Of a stretch of 56,020 nucleotides of DNA, positions 42,130-50,489 are shown piece by piece. Origin of the DNA: UBA7985 sp049612785 (GTDB lineage Bacteria; Pseudomonadota; Alphaproteobacteria; UBA7985); NCBI GenBank assembly GCA_049612785.1, contig JBMZBW010000005.1, positions 1 to 56,020 on the forward strand, written 5' to 3'. The first letter of the stretch is position 1. Each line of letters opens with the position of its first letter. Under the pieces are notes generated by a model. The model did no database searches and was not told the DNA's origin. It worked only from the letters and a program-made list of their open reading frames with translations. The position numbers and the translations under genes are program-made.

Positions 42130-43077
42130 ATGGGCGAGTACATCGTCAAAAGATTGCTGTCTGCTCTGCCTGTGTTGTTCGGCATTACGGTCATCGTCTT
42201 TCTGATCATGGCCATGATCCCGGGTGATCCTGCGACGGCTATTCTCGGTTCCTACGCCACGCCTGAAAACGTTGAGCGCCTGAACAAACAACTTGGGCTG
42301 GATCGTCCCCTCCCGCTGCGATACCTGATCTGGCTGGGCAATATGCTCCAGGGTGATTTCGGCCAGTCATTCTCGCTGAACAGACCGGTGCTCGAGGAAG
42401 TGTTGGAGCGTCTCAACGCCACGCTTATCCTCGCGGGAACATCCTTCGTGCTCTGCTCCCTGCTGGGCATCGTAGCCGGGGTGATTTCTGCGACCCGTCA
42501 GTATGGATTGGCCGACAAAGGCATCACTTTTGCCGTCATTCTCGGCATTTCCATCCCTTCATTCTTCCTGGGCATGATGCTGATCCTCGTTTTCTCCGTG
42601 AACCTGCGCCTCTTTCCCGTGTCGGGCATGTGGCCCATCTATGGTGATCGAGATCTGAACGCACTGATCAAGCATCTCACCCTGCCTGCCCTGACACTTT
42701 CCGTGGTGGCGACCGGCGTCATTGCCCGACTCAGTCGCTCGGCCATGCTGGAGGTTCTGCGCGCCGACTATATCCGCACGGCGCGCGCCAAGGGCTTGCG
42801 AGAAACACGCGTGGTCTGGCTGCATGCGCTCAAAACAGCCATGGTCTCGATCCTGCCCATACTCGGCCTGCAAGCTGGCTTCGTGCTATCCGGCGCTGTT
42901 TACATTGAAATGGTGTTCCAGTGGCCGGGGGTTGGCCGCATGCTGGTTGATGCCATCCTCAAGCGCGACATCATGCTGGTTCAGGGTGGCGTCGTCTTTG
43001 TGGCGAGTTGCTACGTGCTGTTTAACATCGTGGTCGATGTCTTGCAGACCTTGCTCGACTCAAGGATCAAGACATGA
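42130..43077 (+). CDS. Dpp/Opp-type ABC transporter permease (DppB-like)
   Basis: From the ATG at 42130 the protein is 315 residues with six membrane segments. It begins EYIVKRLLSALPVLFGITV and has the usual periplasmic loop (YATPENVERLNKQLGLDRPL) and the coupling loop ADYIRTARAKGLRE. The start is set by similarity and the short run from the terminator; the frame opens seven codons earlier. It overlaps the next gene by four bases (ATGA). Confidence 0.94.
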   Translation: MGEYIVKRLLSALPVLFGITVIVFLIMAMIPGDPATAILGSYATPENVERLNKQLGLDRPLPLRYLIWLGNMLQGDFGQSFSLNRPVLEEVLERLNATLILAGTSFVLCSLLGIVAGVISATRQYGLADKGITFAVILGISIPSFFLGMMLILVFSVNLRLFPVSGMWPIYGDRDLNALIKHLTLPALTLSVVATGVIARLSRSAMLEVLRADYIRTARAKGLRETRVVWLHALKTAMVSILPILGLQAGFVLSGAVYIEMVFQWPGVGRMLVDAILKRDIMLVQGGVVFVASCYVLFNIVVDVLQTLLDSRIKT

Positions 43078-44972
43078 TTGCGCTGATCCGCCTGATTGCC
43101 CGGAACCGGTTGGCGCTCGTTGGTCTGGTGGTGCTCGCGGCGCTGATCCTGATATCCATCATCACGCCCTTGTTGCCGCTGGCGGACCCGGACGTCATCG
43201 ATACGGCCAAGCGCTTCCGTCGTCCCTTTTCTGAGGGGGCCTTGTTGGGGACTGACCATCTGGGACGCGACCTGCTCAGTCGCCTGCTGTGGGGGACCCG
43301 CCTGTCTTTGCTGGTGGGCTTTTCAGCCGCCATGATCGCGGCGACGATTGGGGCCAGCATGGGCATCGTTGCCGGCTACTTTGGCGGACTCACCGACAAC
43401 ATCATCATGCGCAGCGTCGATACGTTGATGGGCTTTCCCTACATCCTTCTGGCGCTTGCCATTGTTGCGGTTCTCGGTCCGGGCCTGTTCAACGCCCTGA
43501 TTGCAGTCGCAGCGGTGAACATTCCCTTCTTTGCCCGGAATATCCGCGGTGTCACGGTTACCATCGTGCATCTTGAGTACGTTGATGCTGCACGGCTGAA
43601 CGGGCGTAATCACCTGAGCATTATCGTGGGAGAAGTCCTGCCCAACGTGATTCCCACCATTGTAGTTGCCGTCTCCACGACCGTGGGATGGATGATTTTG
43701 GAAACGGCGGGCCTGTCGTTCCTGGGGCTTGGCTCACAGCCGCCGCAAGCCGATCTGGGGTCCATGCTGGGCGAGGCTCGCGCCGCACTGATCACCAGTC
43801 CGCATACTTCCTTCGTCCCGGGCGTGATGATCCTGCTGATCGTCATGGGGGTCAATCTGCTGGGCGATGGTATTCGCGATGCGCTGGACCCACGGCTCAA
43901 GTCCGGCGCGCTCAGCCGCCCCCAGCCTGCGACCAAAGTCGCACGGGTAGATGCAACGGAGCGGAAAGCGCCCGATGCAGCGCTGGAACTCGCGGGTCTG
44001 TCCACGGTCTTTGATTTGGGCTCACGCCAGCTGAATGCGGTCAAGCGCATAGATCTGCACCTGCAAAAGGGCGAGTGCCTGGGCATCATCGGCGAAAGCG
44101 GATCGGGCAAGTCCGTCACAGCCCTGTCCATCCTGAGGCTGGTTGCTTCTCCGCCCGGCATCATCAAAGGCGGGTCCGTGCATTTTGACGCTGAGGACCT
44201 GATCCGGGTTCCACAGCAGCGTTTGCGCCAGATCCGAGGCAACCGCATTTCCTACATCTTTCAGGACCCGCTTACGACGCTCCACCCGCTGCTGACCGTC
44301 GGCACGCAGCTGATCGAGGCGATCAAGGCGCATCAGCGGATCACAACACAAGAAGCCCGTGAACTTGCGCTGACGCTGCTAACGCAGGTGCGTATTCCCG
44401 ATCCTCAGCGGGTGTTCAGCAGCCACCCACACCAGCTCTCCGGCGGCATGCGGCAGCGGATCGGGATTGCTATGGCGCTGTGCAACGACCCGGATGTCAT
44501 CATTGCTGACGAGCCAACAACAGCGCTCGATGTAACCGTGCAAGCGCAGATTCTGGCTTTGATCGACGACTTGCGGCGTGCGCGGGGTCTTTCGGTGATT
44601 TTCATCACCCACGACTTCAGCGTTGTATCTCAGCTTTGCGACCGGGTCGCGGTTATGTACGCCGGTGAGCTTGTGGAATTAGGAACGACTGAGCAGATCA
44701 TCAAACAGCCTCTGCACCCATACACGGCCAGGCTGATGCAGTGTGTGCCCCAGCTGGGCGAAGGCAAAAGACGCCTCAACGCCATACCGGGACTGCCACC
44801 GCGCGCGGACGAGCCGCTGGCTGGCTGCGCCTTTGCTGATCGATGCCACCACGCCAGTGAAGTCTGCTTGGAACAGCCAATCGCTTTGGAACCAGTAGGA
44901 GAGAGCCGTACCGTCCGCTGCATTCACCGGGGCGAGAACTCGGGTCCAACGCCGGGGGAGGCTGCGGCATGA
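43074..44972 (+). CDS. ABC transporter permease-ATPase fusion (DppC-DppD)
   Basis: The 632-residue protein joins two normally separate subunits. Residues of about 1-275 are a DppC permease (LLGTDHLGRDLLSRLLWGTR, the coupling loop VDAARLNGRNHLSIIVGEV). A short linker with PQPATKVARVDATERKAP leads into a DppD ATPase with Walker A IGESGSGKSVT near residue 340, signature LSGGMRQRIGIAMAL, Walker B VIIADEPTTALD and the C-terminal oligopeptide-type Cys segment (GCAFADRCHHASEVC). The second ATPase is encoded next, overlapping by four bases. Such fusions are known in some proteobacterial dipeptide and glutathione systems. Confidence 0.92.
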   Translation: MIALIRLIARNRLALVGLVVLAALILISIITPLLPLADPDVIDTAKRFRRPFSEGALLGTDHLGRDLLSRLLWGTRLSLLVGFSAAMIAATIGASMGIVAGYFGGLTDNIIMRSVDTLMGFPYILLALAIVAVLGPGLFNALIAVAAVNIPFFARNIRGVTVTIVHLEYVDAARLNGRNHLSIIVGEVLPNVIPTIVVAVSTTVGWMILETAGLSFLGLGSQPPQADLGSMLGEARAALITSPHTSFVPGVMILLIVMGVNLLGDGIRDALDPRLKSGALSRPQPATKVARVDATERKAPDAALELAGLSTVFDLGSRQLNAVKRIDLHLQKGECLGIIGESGSGKSVTALSILRLVASPPGIIKGGSVHFDAEDLIRVPQQRLRQIRGNRISYIFQDPLTTLHPLLTVGTQLIEAIKAHQRITTQEARELALTLLTQVRIPDPQRVFSSHPHQLSGGMRQRIGIAMALCNDPDVIIADEPTTALDVTVQAQILALIDDLRRARGLSVIFITHDFSVVSQLCDRVAVMYAGELVELGTTEQIIKQPLHPYTARLMQCVPQLGEGKRRLNAIPGLPPRADEPLAGCAFADRCHHASEVCLEQPIALEPVGESRTVRCIHRGENSGPTPGEAAA

Positions 44973-45925
44973 CCCATCCGGCCTTAAAAGTCAGTGACCT
45001 GAGCAAAACCTTTACCGAGAGCGCGGGGCTGTTTGGCAGAAACCGGCAGCACGTGCAGGCTGTTCGGTCGGTCAATCTCGAAGTTGCACCCGGCGAGACC
45101 CTTGGCATCGTCGGGGAATCAGGGTGCGGGAAGACGACGCTTGCACGCATGCTTGTGGGCCTGACACTTCCGACCAAAGGGAGCATCGAGATCCATGGTA
45201 CCGAGAGGACCGGGGACAGCGCTCGCCGTTTTGGTCGCGACATCCAGTACGTCTTTCAGGACCCAACCAGCAGCCTGAACCCGCGCATGACCATCCGGGA
45301 CATTCTCAGCGTCCCACTCAAGCACCTGCACGGCATGGACGCCCCAGCGCGTGCCGCGCGTATCGCAGAAATCATTGACGCCGTGAATCTGCGCAAGGAG
45401 TTCCTGGACCGTCATCCCCATGAGTTCTCCGGCGGTCAGGCACAACGCATCGGGATTGCAAGGGCGCTGGCAGCGGATGCTCGCATTCTGGTGCTCGATG
45501 AACCCGTTTCCGCCCTGGATGTTTCCATTCAGGCCCAAGTGCTCAATTTGCTGACCGATCTGAAGGCTGAATTGGGACTCACCTATATTTTCATCAGTCA
45601 CGATCTGGCCGTGGTCGAGGCCATAAGTGATCGCGTTGCCGTATTCTATGCCGGCTCTGTCGTTGAAATCGGTCCGGCAGAGCACGTCTTCTCCGCGCCC
45701 CGCCATCCTTACTGCAAGTTGCTCGCGGAGAGTGCGCCGGCCATCGGCAAACCGATTCAGACCCAAGAAGCCACCCTCAACGAAGTTCAGATGAGCCCTA
45801 CGGAGGCTCCAGGGTGCTCATTTGCGCCCCGCTGCGCCTTTGCCAGTGACACCTGCAAAACCCAGAGCCCAGCGCTCGACGCACAAAATACCCACGCAGC
45901 AGCCTGCTTTCACCCGCTGCCCTGA
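44969..45925 (+). CDS. Dpp/Opp-type ABC transporter ATPase (DppF-like)
   Basis: The 318-residue ATPase has Walker A VGESGCGKTTLARM near residue 50, signature EFSGGQAQRIGIARALA, Walker B ILVLDEPVSALDVS and the C-terminal oligo_HPY segment with conserved Cys (GCSFAPRCAFASDTC). It pairs with the ATPase half of the fusion protein to energise import. The start overlaps the upstream stop (ATGA). It ends the operon; the curlin-like gene begins 235 bases later. Confidence 0.94.
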   Translation: MTHPALKVSDLSKTFTESAGLFGRNRQHVQAVRSVNLEVAPGETLGIVGESGCGKTTLARMLVGLTLPTKGSIEIHGTERTGDSARRFGRDIQYVFQDPTSSLNPRMTIRDILSVPLKHLHGMDAPARAARIAEIIDAVNLRKEFLDRHPHEFSGGQAQRIGIARALAADARILVLDEPVSALDVSIQAQVLNLLTDLKAELGLTYIFISHDLAVVEAISDRVAVFYAGSVVEIGPAEHVFSAPRHPYCKLLAESAPAIGKPIQTQEATLNEVQMSPTEAPGCSFAPRCAFASDTCKTQSPALDAQNTHAAACFHPLP

Positions 45926-46160
45926 GCACCCCTCAATTCGTCCAAAACTCAAAAGTTTCATCTTTGAAACATTCGAAACACAGAAAAATACACTGTTTCG
46001 AAGCTTAACTAGCGAGACAATCGCCCGTTACGTTGACCTGTCAAAAACACCCCTGTCAAACGCAACCACGCCCTTCGAAACCGGGCTGGACCTGCAAAAC
46101 CAAAACTCAGGCGCAACACCAATCTTGCCAAGCGCCAAACCGAATAAAAGGGGTTATCCA
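45926..46160 (+). promoter_or_regulatory. Leader of the curlin-like gene with GAAACA/TGTTTC repeats
   Basis: GTTTCA-TCTT-TGAAAC (45955-45970) and TTCGAAACA-N13-TGTTTCGAA (45972-45980 and 45994-46002) are perfect inverted repeats, side by side. They lie about 160-205 bases upstream of the ATG at 46161. They could be operator sites or mRNA hairpins. AAAAGGGG ahead of the ATG is the ribosome site. Confidence 0.5.
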
Positions 46161-46601
46161 ATGTTCAAGTCTGCTCTCAAGCTCGTCGCTATCGCTTCCC
46201 TCGTCGCTTCCACCTCCGTCTCCACCTCTGCTCACGCATGGTTCAACACGTCCAACGTCAACCAGTTCGGCATCGGCCACAGCGTTGGCGGCGCTCAGAC
46301 CGGTTCTTACAACCACATGGAAATCTTCCAGTCCGGCTGGGGTAACACCTCCATCGCGACCCAGGATGGCTGGGGCAATGAAACCGCAATCGGTCAGTCC
46401 GGCATCGGCAACAGCGCCAGCAGCAACCAGACCGGTGAGTGCAACATTTCCGGCATCGCTCAGTTCGGTGTTGGTAACAGCGTAACCGCTGACCAGTCCG
46501 GCGACTGTAACGCTCAGGCTGTTATTCAGATCGGTACCGGCAACAGCGCCAACACCACCCAAGTTGGCACCGGCAACGTTGCAGTGATCGTCCAGTACTA
46601 A
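46161..46601 (+). CDS. Curlin-repeat (CsgA-like) secreted protein
   Basis: The 146-residue protein starts with a signal peptide, KSALKLVAIASLVASTS, ending at AHA. The rest is five imperfect 22-residue curlin repeats with the register Q-x-G-x-G-N and Q-x-G-x-x-N (examples GQSGIGNSASSNQTG and IQIGTGNSANTTQVG). This predicts a beta-solenoid that assembles into amyloid fibres on the surface. Repeats 3 and 4 each have a Cys at the same position (GECNI, GDCNA), which would stack. No csgB, csgE, csgF or csgG lies in the window. A terminator follows directly, so the gene is monocistronic. Confidence 0.88.
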   Translation: MFKSALKLVAIASLVASTSVSTSAHAWFNTSNVNQFGIGHSVGGAQTGSYNHMEIFQSGWGNTSIATQDGWGNETAIGQSGIGNSASSNQTGECNISGIAQFGVGNSVTADQSGDCNAQAVIQIGTGNSANTTQVGTGNVAVIVQY

Positions 46602-46632
46602 TCGCTGCTCCCTTCCTTCTTCCGCATATAGA

Positions 46633-46668
46633 AACAGGCAAGGCTCCCTCCCCCTTGCCTGTTTTCTT
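46633..46668 (+). terminator. Intrinsic terminator of the curlin-like gene
   Basis: AACAGGCAAGG (46633-46643) pairs perfectly over 11 bases with CCTTGCCTGTT (46653-46663), loop CTCCCTCCC, followed by TTTTCTT. It is the clearest intrinsic terminator in the window besides the one at 42 kb. Confidence 0.9.
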
Positions 46669-46779
46669 GTGTCGGCGTCACCTCAACTCGTCAGCGCAAA
46701 TTCCTCTCACATCAGGGGTTGCACTCGGGGCTTGAGGTCGTTTGTATTGCTTGAGCGTTATTCGCCGGAGGATCCTTCG

Positions 46780-49305
46780 CTGCAGCACCGACTTTTAGCC
46801 TTGATCTGCCTGATCTTTGCTTTCACCCCGGTTTCAGCCCACACTGATGCGCAAGGTGAAGTCTCTCATTTGCAGGTAAAGCTCGATGCTTCCGATGCGC
46901 GGCATCTGCTGGAACGCACGGGCATCGGTGCGCACCCTGTTGAAATTCAAAGCCTGATTGGTCTGTCACGCGCTGAAGGCGTGGCCCGAATGCTGGCGCA
47001 ATTGGACGTCACAGCGCCCTTCATGGACATTCCGGACATCCTCGAACGCCGATATGCCCACTACAACTCGGAGAGCGACCGAGAGGCTGATGAAAGACAG
47101 TCGTTTCAGATCAAACGCAATCAGGAAATGGATGAGTTTCGATTGTGGTGGATCAGCGAGCTTATCTCCTCCCCTAACCCCGCTGGCGAGCGCCTGCTCC
47201 TGCTGTGGCACAATCATTTTGTGACAGCCTATTCCGGCCTTAACGAAGAAGTTGATGCCATGATTGCGCAACACCTCATGCTTCGGGAACAGGGAACAGG
47301 CAATTTTCGCGATTTGTTGCGCGCCATTATCAGAGACGCGGCCATGCTGAATTACCTCGATAACAGCAGCAACCGCAAAGAAAGCCCAAACGAAAACCTG
47401 GGACGCGAACTGCTGGAACTCTTTGTGTTGGGAGAGGGAAACTATAGCGAGCAAGACGTCAAGGAAGTCGCCCGCGCCCTGACAGGCTATGACTACAACC
47501 GCATCCGCCGCTTTGAAGCCGAGTTCAATGCCTGGTCCCATGATGAGCGCCGTAAAACAGTTTTTGGCCAGCGTGGGAATTTTGACGGTGACGACATCGT
47601 GGACATCCTTTTGGAGAAGCCCGAGACCGCAGATTTCCTCACGCGAACCTTCTGGCGCGCTTATGTCTCAGAATTCTATTCCGACCCTGACGAACTGGCA
47701 GCCATTGCCCGGCGTTTTCGGGCCAGCGATTACGAAATCCAAACCCTATTGCAAAGCGTCTGGGAGTCACGAGGCTTCTGGGCGGACAGCAACCGTGGGA
47801 CGATTGTCAAATCGCCCGTGGATTTGATGATTGGCAGCATTCGCACCAGCGGCAAGCTGCCTCAAGACTGGCAGAGACTTCCCTACACACTGTCTGATCT
47901 GGGTCAAAACCTCTTTGAAGCACCAAACGTCGCTGGCTGGCCCGGCGGTGCTGACTGGCTCACCGCATCACGGATCATCAAGCGCACAGAAGCGCTGAAC
48001 GAGTTTGTGGAAACCCAGCCTTGGTCTTCCGAACAGTCAGCCTCTGCCATGCCAGCGATGATGGATTTGATGACGGAAAGCACCATCCGTGTGCGCTACG
48101 CCGCCGAGGATTTTGAAGGACCACCCGTTTTCTCCGTGCGCGCCTTTTCGGATTTGGAGGCGAGAGACCTTCTCTGGTCCTCTCCGGCTATTGCTGCACG
48201 GAATGGATTGGACACAGCACGCTACGGACGCGCGGATAACGGTGTCGGGCTGACTTGGGAAGTGGCCGAATTCGAATGGCCCAGCGACCTGCAAACACCA
48301 GCAGCATTCCGCATCTATTTTGGCAATGATCACTGTTGTGGAGAAGGCGGTAGCGACGGTGGAGATCGCAATCTCTTCATCGACTGGTTGCAGCATCAAG
48401 ACCGGCTATTCCTCGCCGACGATGGGGTCCAAAACCCCGGCTGTGGTGGTGTATCCAGCAGGGACGACCCGGCTGGAAACTTTTACTGCTCAGGCCGACT
48501 CAGTTTGACCAAAGCCACAAAGATAGAACCAACGAACGCTGACGAAGGGTCTGCGAAATCAGGTCTTGCTGTCGGTCGCGTTTACTTTGACGGGGGGCGC
48601 GAATTCACGCGCCGTGAAAACTACAACTGGTTCTCCATCGGTCTCGATGACGTGCGTTTCGAAGACATCGAAATTGATGCCATGCGCCTCGAAGTTATTG
48701 CCAAACGCATGAACGGTCGGATGGGTCTGGCGCTCAAACTGAGCCAACGCGATTGCTACCCGGATTGCTGGAACGACCGCTGGCCTAACGCTTCGTGGAC
48801 TGAACGCAAGTCTACCCACAAGTTAGTAGAACTGCCTCTGAATGACCGCACACAGCACGATTCCGAACGTCAATACAGTCAGCTCTCACAACAGCAAAAG
48901 CGCTTCGTCGGTGCACTCTGGCACGCCCTGCCGACCTTTCTCGAAGAAATGCAAGCGGGTCGCCAATGGCGGCGTCGAGACGGTGAAACCACTCTGGCGA
49001 CATGGGAGAGCATGCTCAAGCCATTTGAGGCCAGACTCAAAAACAGCCGCTACGCCCGTTTAGCGCCAGAGCAAGCCGTGAGAGTTGAACCCCACAACGC
49101 TGACGCGGCATCCATGATGACCATGATGGCTGCATCGATGAACACTGAAGCACCGATTGTTCTTGGACTGTTGCGCGATGATCTGGATTGGACAGGATCT
49201 GAAGTCGATCAAGCAGCGCTGATGATGAGTTTCGCAGCGGATAACACAGGACAGGACTTCAGCTTTGCCAAGCTGATCCGCCAACCAAGCTATCAAGTGA
49301 AGTGA
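46780..49305 (+). CDS. DUF1800 protein with a carbohydrate-binding-like insert
   Basis: The start is uncertain. The frame opens with GTG at 46669, inside the preceding terminator. A CTG at 46780 has GGAGGA seven bases upstream and gives a clean signal peptide (QHRLLALICLIFAFTPVSA). A TTG at 46747 with GAGG is an alternative. DUF1800 features follow: an early ASDARHLLERTGIGA, LLLLWHNHFVTAYSGL, NENLGRELLELFVLGEGNYSEQDV and later NVAGWPGGADWL. Between about residues 440 and 665 is an inserted beta-rich region. Its IYFGNDHCCGEGGSDGGDRN and NLFIDWL segments recall the Ca-binding site of xylan-binding modules. DUF1800 resumes at the C-terminus. The DUF1501 partner follows after ten bases. Confidence 0.85.
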   Translation: MQHRLLALICLIFAFTPVSAHTDAQGEVSHLQVKLDASDARHLLERTGIGAHPVEIQSLIGLSRAEGVARMLAQLDVTAPFMDIPDILERRYAHYNSESDREADERQSFQIKRNQEMDEFRLWWISELISSPNPAGERLLLLWHNHFVTAYSGLNEEVDAMIAQHLMLREQGTGNFRDLLRAIIRDAAMLNYLDNSSNRKESPNENLGRELLELFVLGEGNYSEQDVKEVARALTGYDYNRIRRFEAEFNAWSHDERRKTVFGQRGNFDGDDIVDILLEKPETADFLTRTFWRAYVSEFYSDPDELAAIARRFRASDYEIQTLLQSVWESRGFWADSNRGTIVKSPVDLMIGSIRTSGKLPQDWQRLPYTLSDLGQNLFEAPNVAGWPGGADWLTASRIIKRTEALNEFVETQPWSSEQSASAMPAMMDLMTESTIRVRYAAEDFEGPPVFSVRAFSDLEARDLLWSSPAIAARNGLDTARYGRADNGVGLTWEVAEFEWPSDLQTPAAFRIYFGNDHCCGEGGSDGGDRNLFIDWLQHQDRLFLADDGVQNPGCGGVSSRDDPAGNFYCSGRLSLTKATKIEPTNADEGSAKSGLAVGRVYFDGGREFTRRENYNWFSIGLDDVRFEDIEIDAMRLEVIAKRMNGRMGLALKLSQRDCYPDCWNDRWPNASWTERKSTHKLVELPLNDRTQHDSERQYSQLSQQQKRFVGALWHALPTFLEEMQAGRQWRRRDGETTLATWESMLKPFEARLKNSRYARLAPEQAVRVEPHNADAASMMTMMAASMNTEAPIVLGLLRDDLDWTGSEVDQAALMMSFAADNTGQDFSFAKLIRQPSYQVK

Positions 49306-49315
49306 GAACAGGTCC

Positions 49316-50485
49316 ATGAAACGCAGACACCTTCTCGGCTTACTCGCCGCCGGCCTCTCGGTTCCTCTCGCTCCCCTCCAACTCGCACAGGCCGCCCAAC
49401 GCTCAGGCCGTCGGCTCATTTTGGTGGAGCTTTCAGGGGCGAATGACGGGTTGAACACCATTGTTCCGATCAGAAATGATCGTTACCGAGCCATCCGACC
49501 GACCGTGGCGCTGGAGACGTCAGACGTTCTGAACCTGTCTGGCGACATGGCCTTGAACAGTCGCATGCGCAGTCTGATGTCGGCGTGGAATAGCGGTGAT
49601 ATGGCGGTCGTGCAGGGCCTGGGTTACCCGGATCAGAACCGGTCCCACTTCAAATCCATCGCACTCTGGGAGACCGGCGGCGACGGGCGGCAAGCCGGTC
49701 GCAACGGCTGGCTGACTGAGGACATTGAAGCGATGGACCGACAGGTTGATGCCCATGGGATCAGCCTTGATGGTGGAATGGGAGTTTTTGCCTCGTCCTC
49801 CGGCTTATGGATCTCCCTGACTTCCCTGCGGCAGCTGAAAACCCTGCAGGATTATCAGCTGGAAACATCGACAACCGGGACCGAAGCGAACCCGGCGCTC
49901 GCCCTGCTTATGGATCGTGCCAACACGCTGAATTCGTCCATGTCACGGATATCAAACAAGATCGCGGCCCAGCCCGTGTCGGTTTCCAGCAATCTCCGGT
50001 TCGGCGGGAGTGATCTGGGGAAACAGGCGGCGCTAGCTGCGCGACTCATCGCAGCCGACGTGGATGCGCCTGTGCTCAAGCTTAAGATTTCTGGCTTTGA
50101 CACCCATGAGTATCAACAGGGCGAACACGGCTGGTTGCTATCCAACCTCGCCGATGCGCTGTCCGACTTGCGCACAGCGCTGGTGCGTTCTGGGCACTGG
50201 GAAAGCACGCTGGTCATGACGTACAGCGAGTTTGGTCGCCGGGCGACGGAGAACCGGTCCAGCGGGACCGACCACGGCACCGCCGCACCGCATTTCCTGC
50301 TTGGCGGTTCGATACGCGGCGGCTTATTCGGAAATGATCCGGATTTGGAAAACCTCGATGATGGCGATCTGCGGTTCTCGCTGGATTACCGCTCCCTCTA
50401 TGACTTCATCCTCGCCCGATGGTTCGGCCTTCCGTCCAATCGGTTCTCCAACTACGCCGAAAACTGGCTTTACGATCTGGCCTAA
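49316..50485 (+). CDS. DUF1501 family secreted protein
   Basis: The 389-residue protein begins with a Tat-like signal, KRRHLLGLLAAGLSVPL. Its body has the DUF1501 pattern: LILVELSGANDGLNTIVPI, HFKSIALWETGG near residue 115, and the alkaline-phosphatase-superfamily-like end TYSEFGRRATENRSSGTDHG with a final His. It is directly downstream of the DUF1800 gene, the usual pairing for these two families, which are co-exported and probably act together in the periplasm or at the surface. Their biochemical role is not known. It is convergent with the amine oxidase gene. Confidence 0.9.
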   Translation: MKRRHLLGLLAAGLSVPLAPLQLAQAAQRSGRRLILVELSGANDGLNTIVPIRNDRYRAIRPTVALETSDVLNLSGDMALNSRMRSLMSAWNSGDMAVVQGLGYPDQNRSHFKSIALWETGGDGRQAGRNGWLTEDIEAMDRQVDAHGISLDGGMGVFASSSGLWISLTSLRQLKTLQDYQLETSTTGTEANPALALLMDRANTLNSSMSRISNKIAAQPVSVSSNLRFGGSDLGKQAALAARLIAADVDAPVLKLKISGFDTHEYQQGEHGWLLSNLADALSDLRTALVRSGHWESTLVMTYSEFGRRATENRSSGTDHGTAAPHFLLGGSIRGGLFGNDPDLENLDDGDLRFSLDYRSLYDFILARWFGLPSNRFSNYAENWLYDLA

Positions 50486-50489
50486 CAGC

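Noticed and set aside
43074..44972. Permease-ATPase join as an assembly error or novelty
   Set aside because: Reading frame and linker are clean and such DppC-DppD fusions are known, so it is annotated as a real fusion but not counted as novel.
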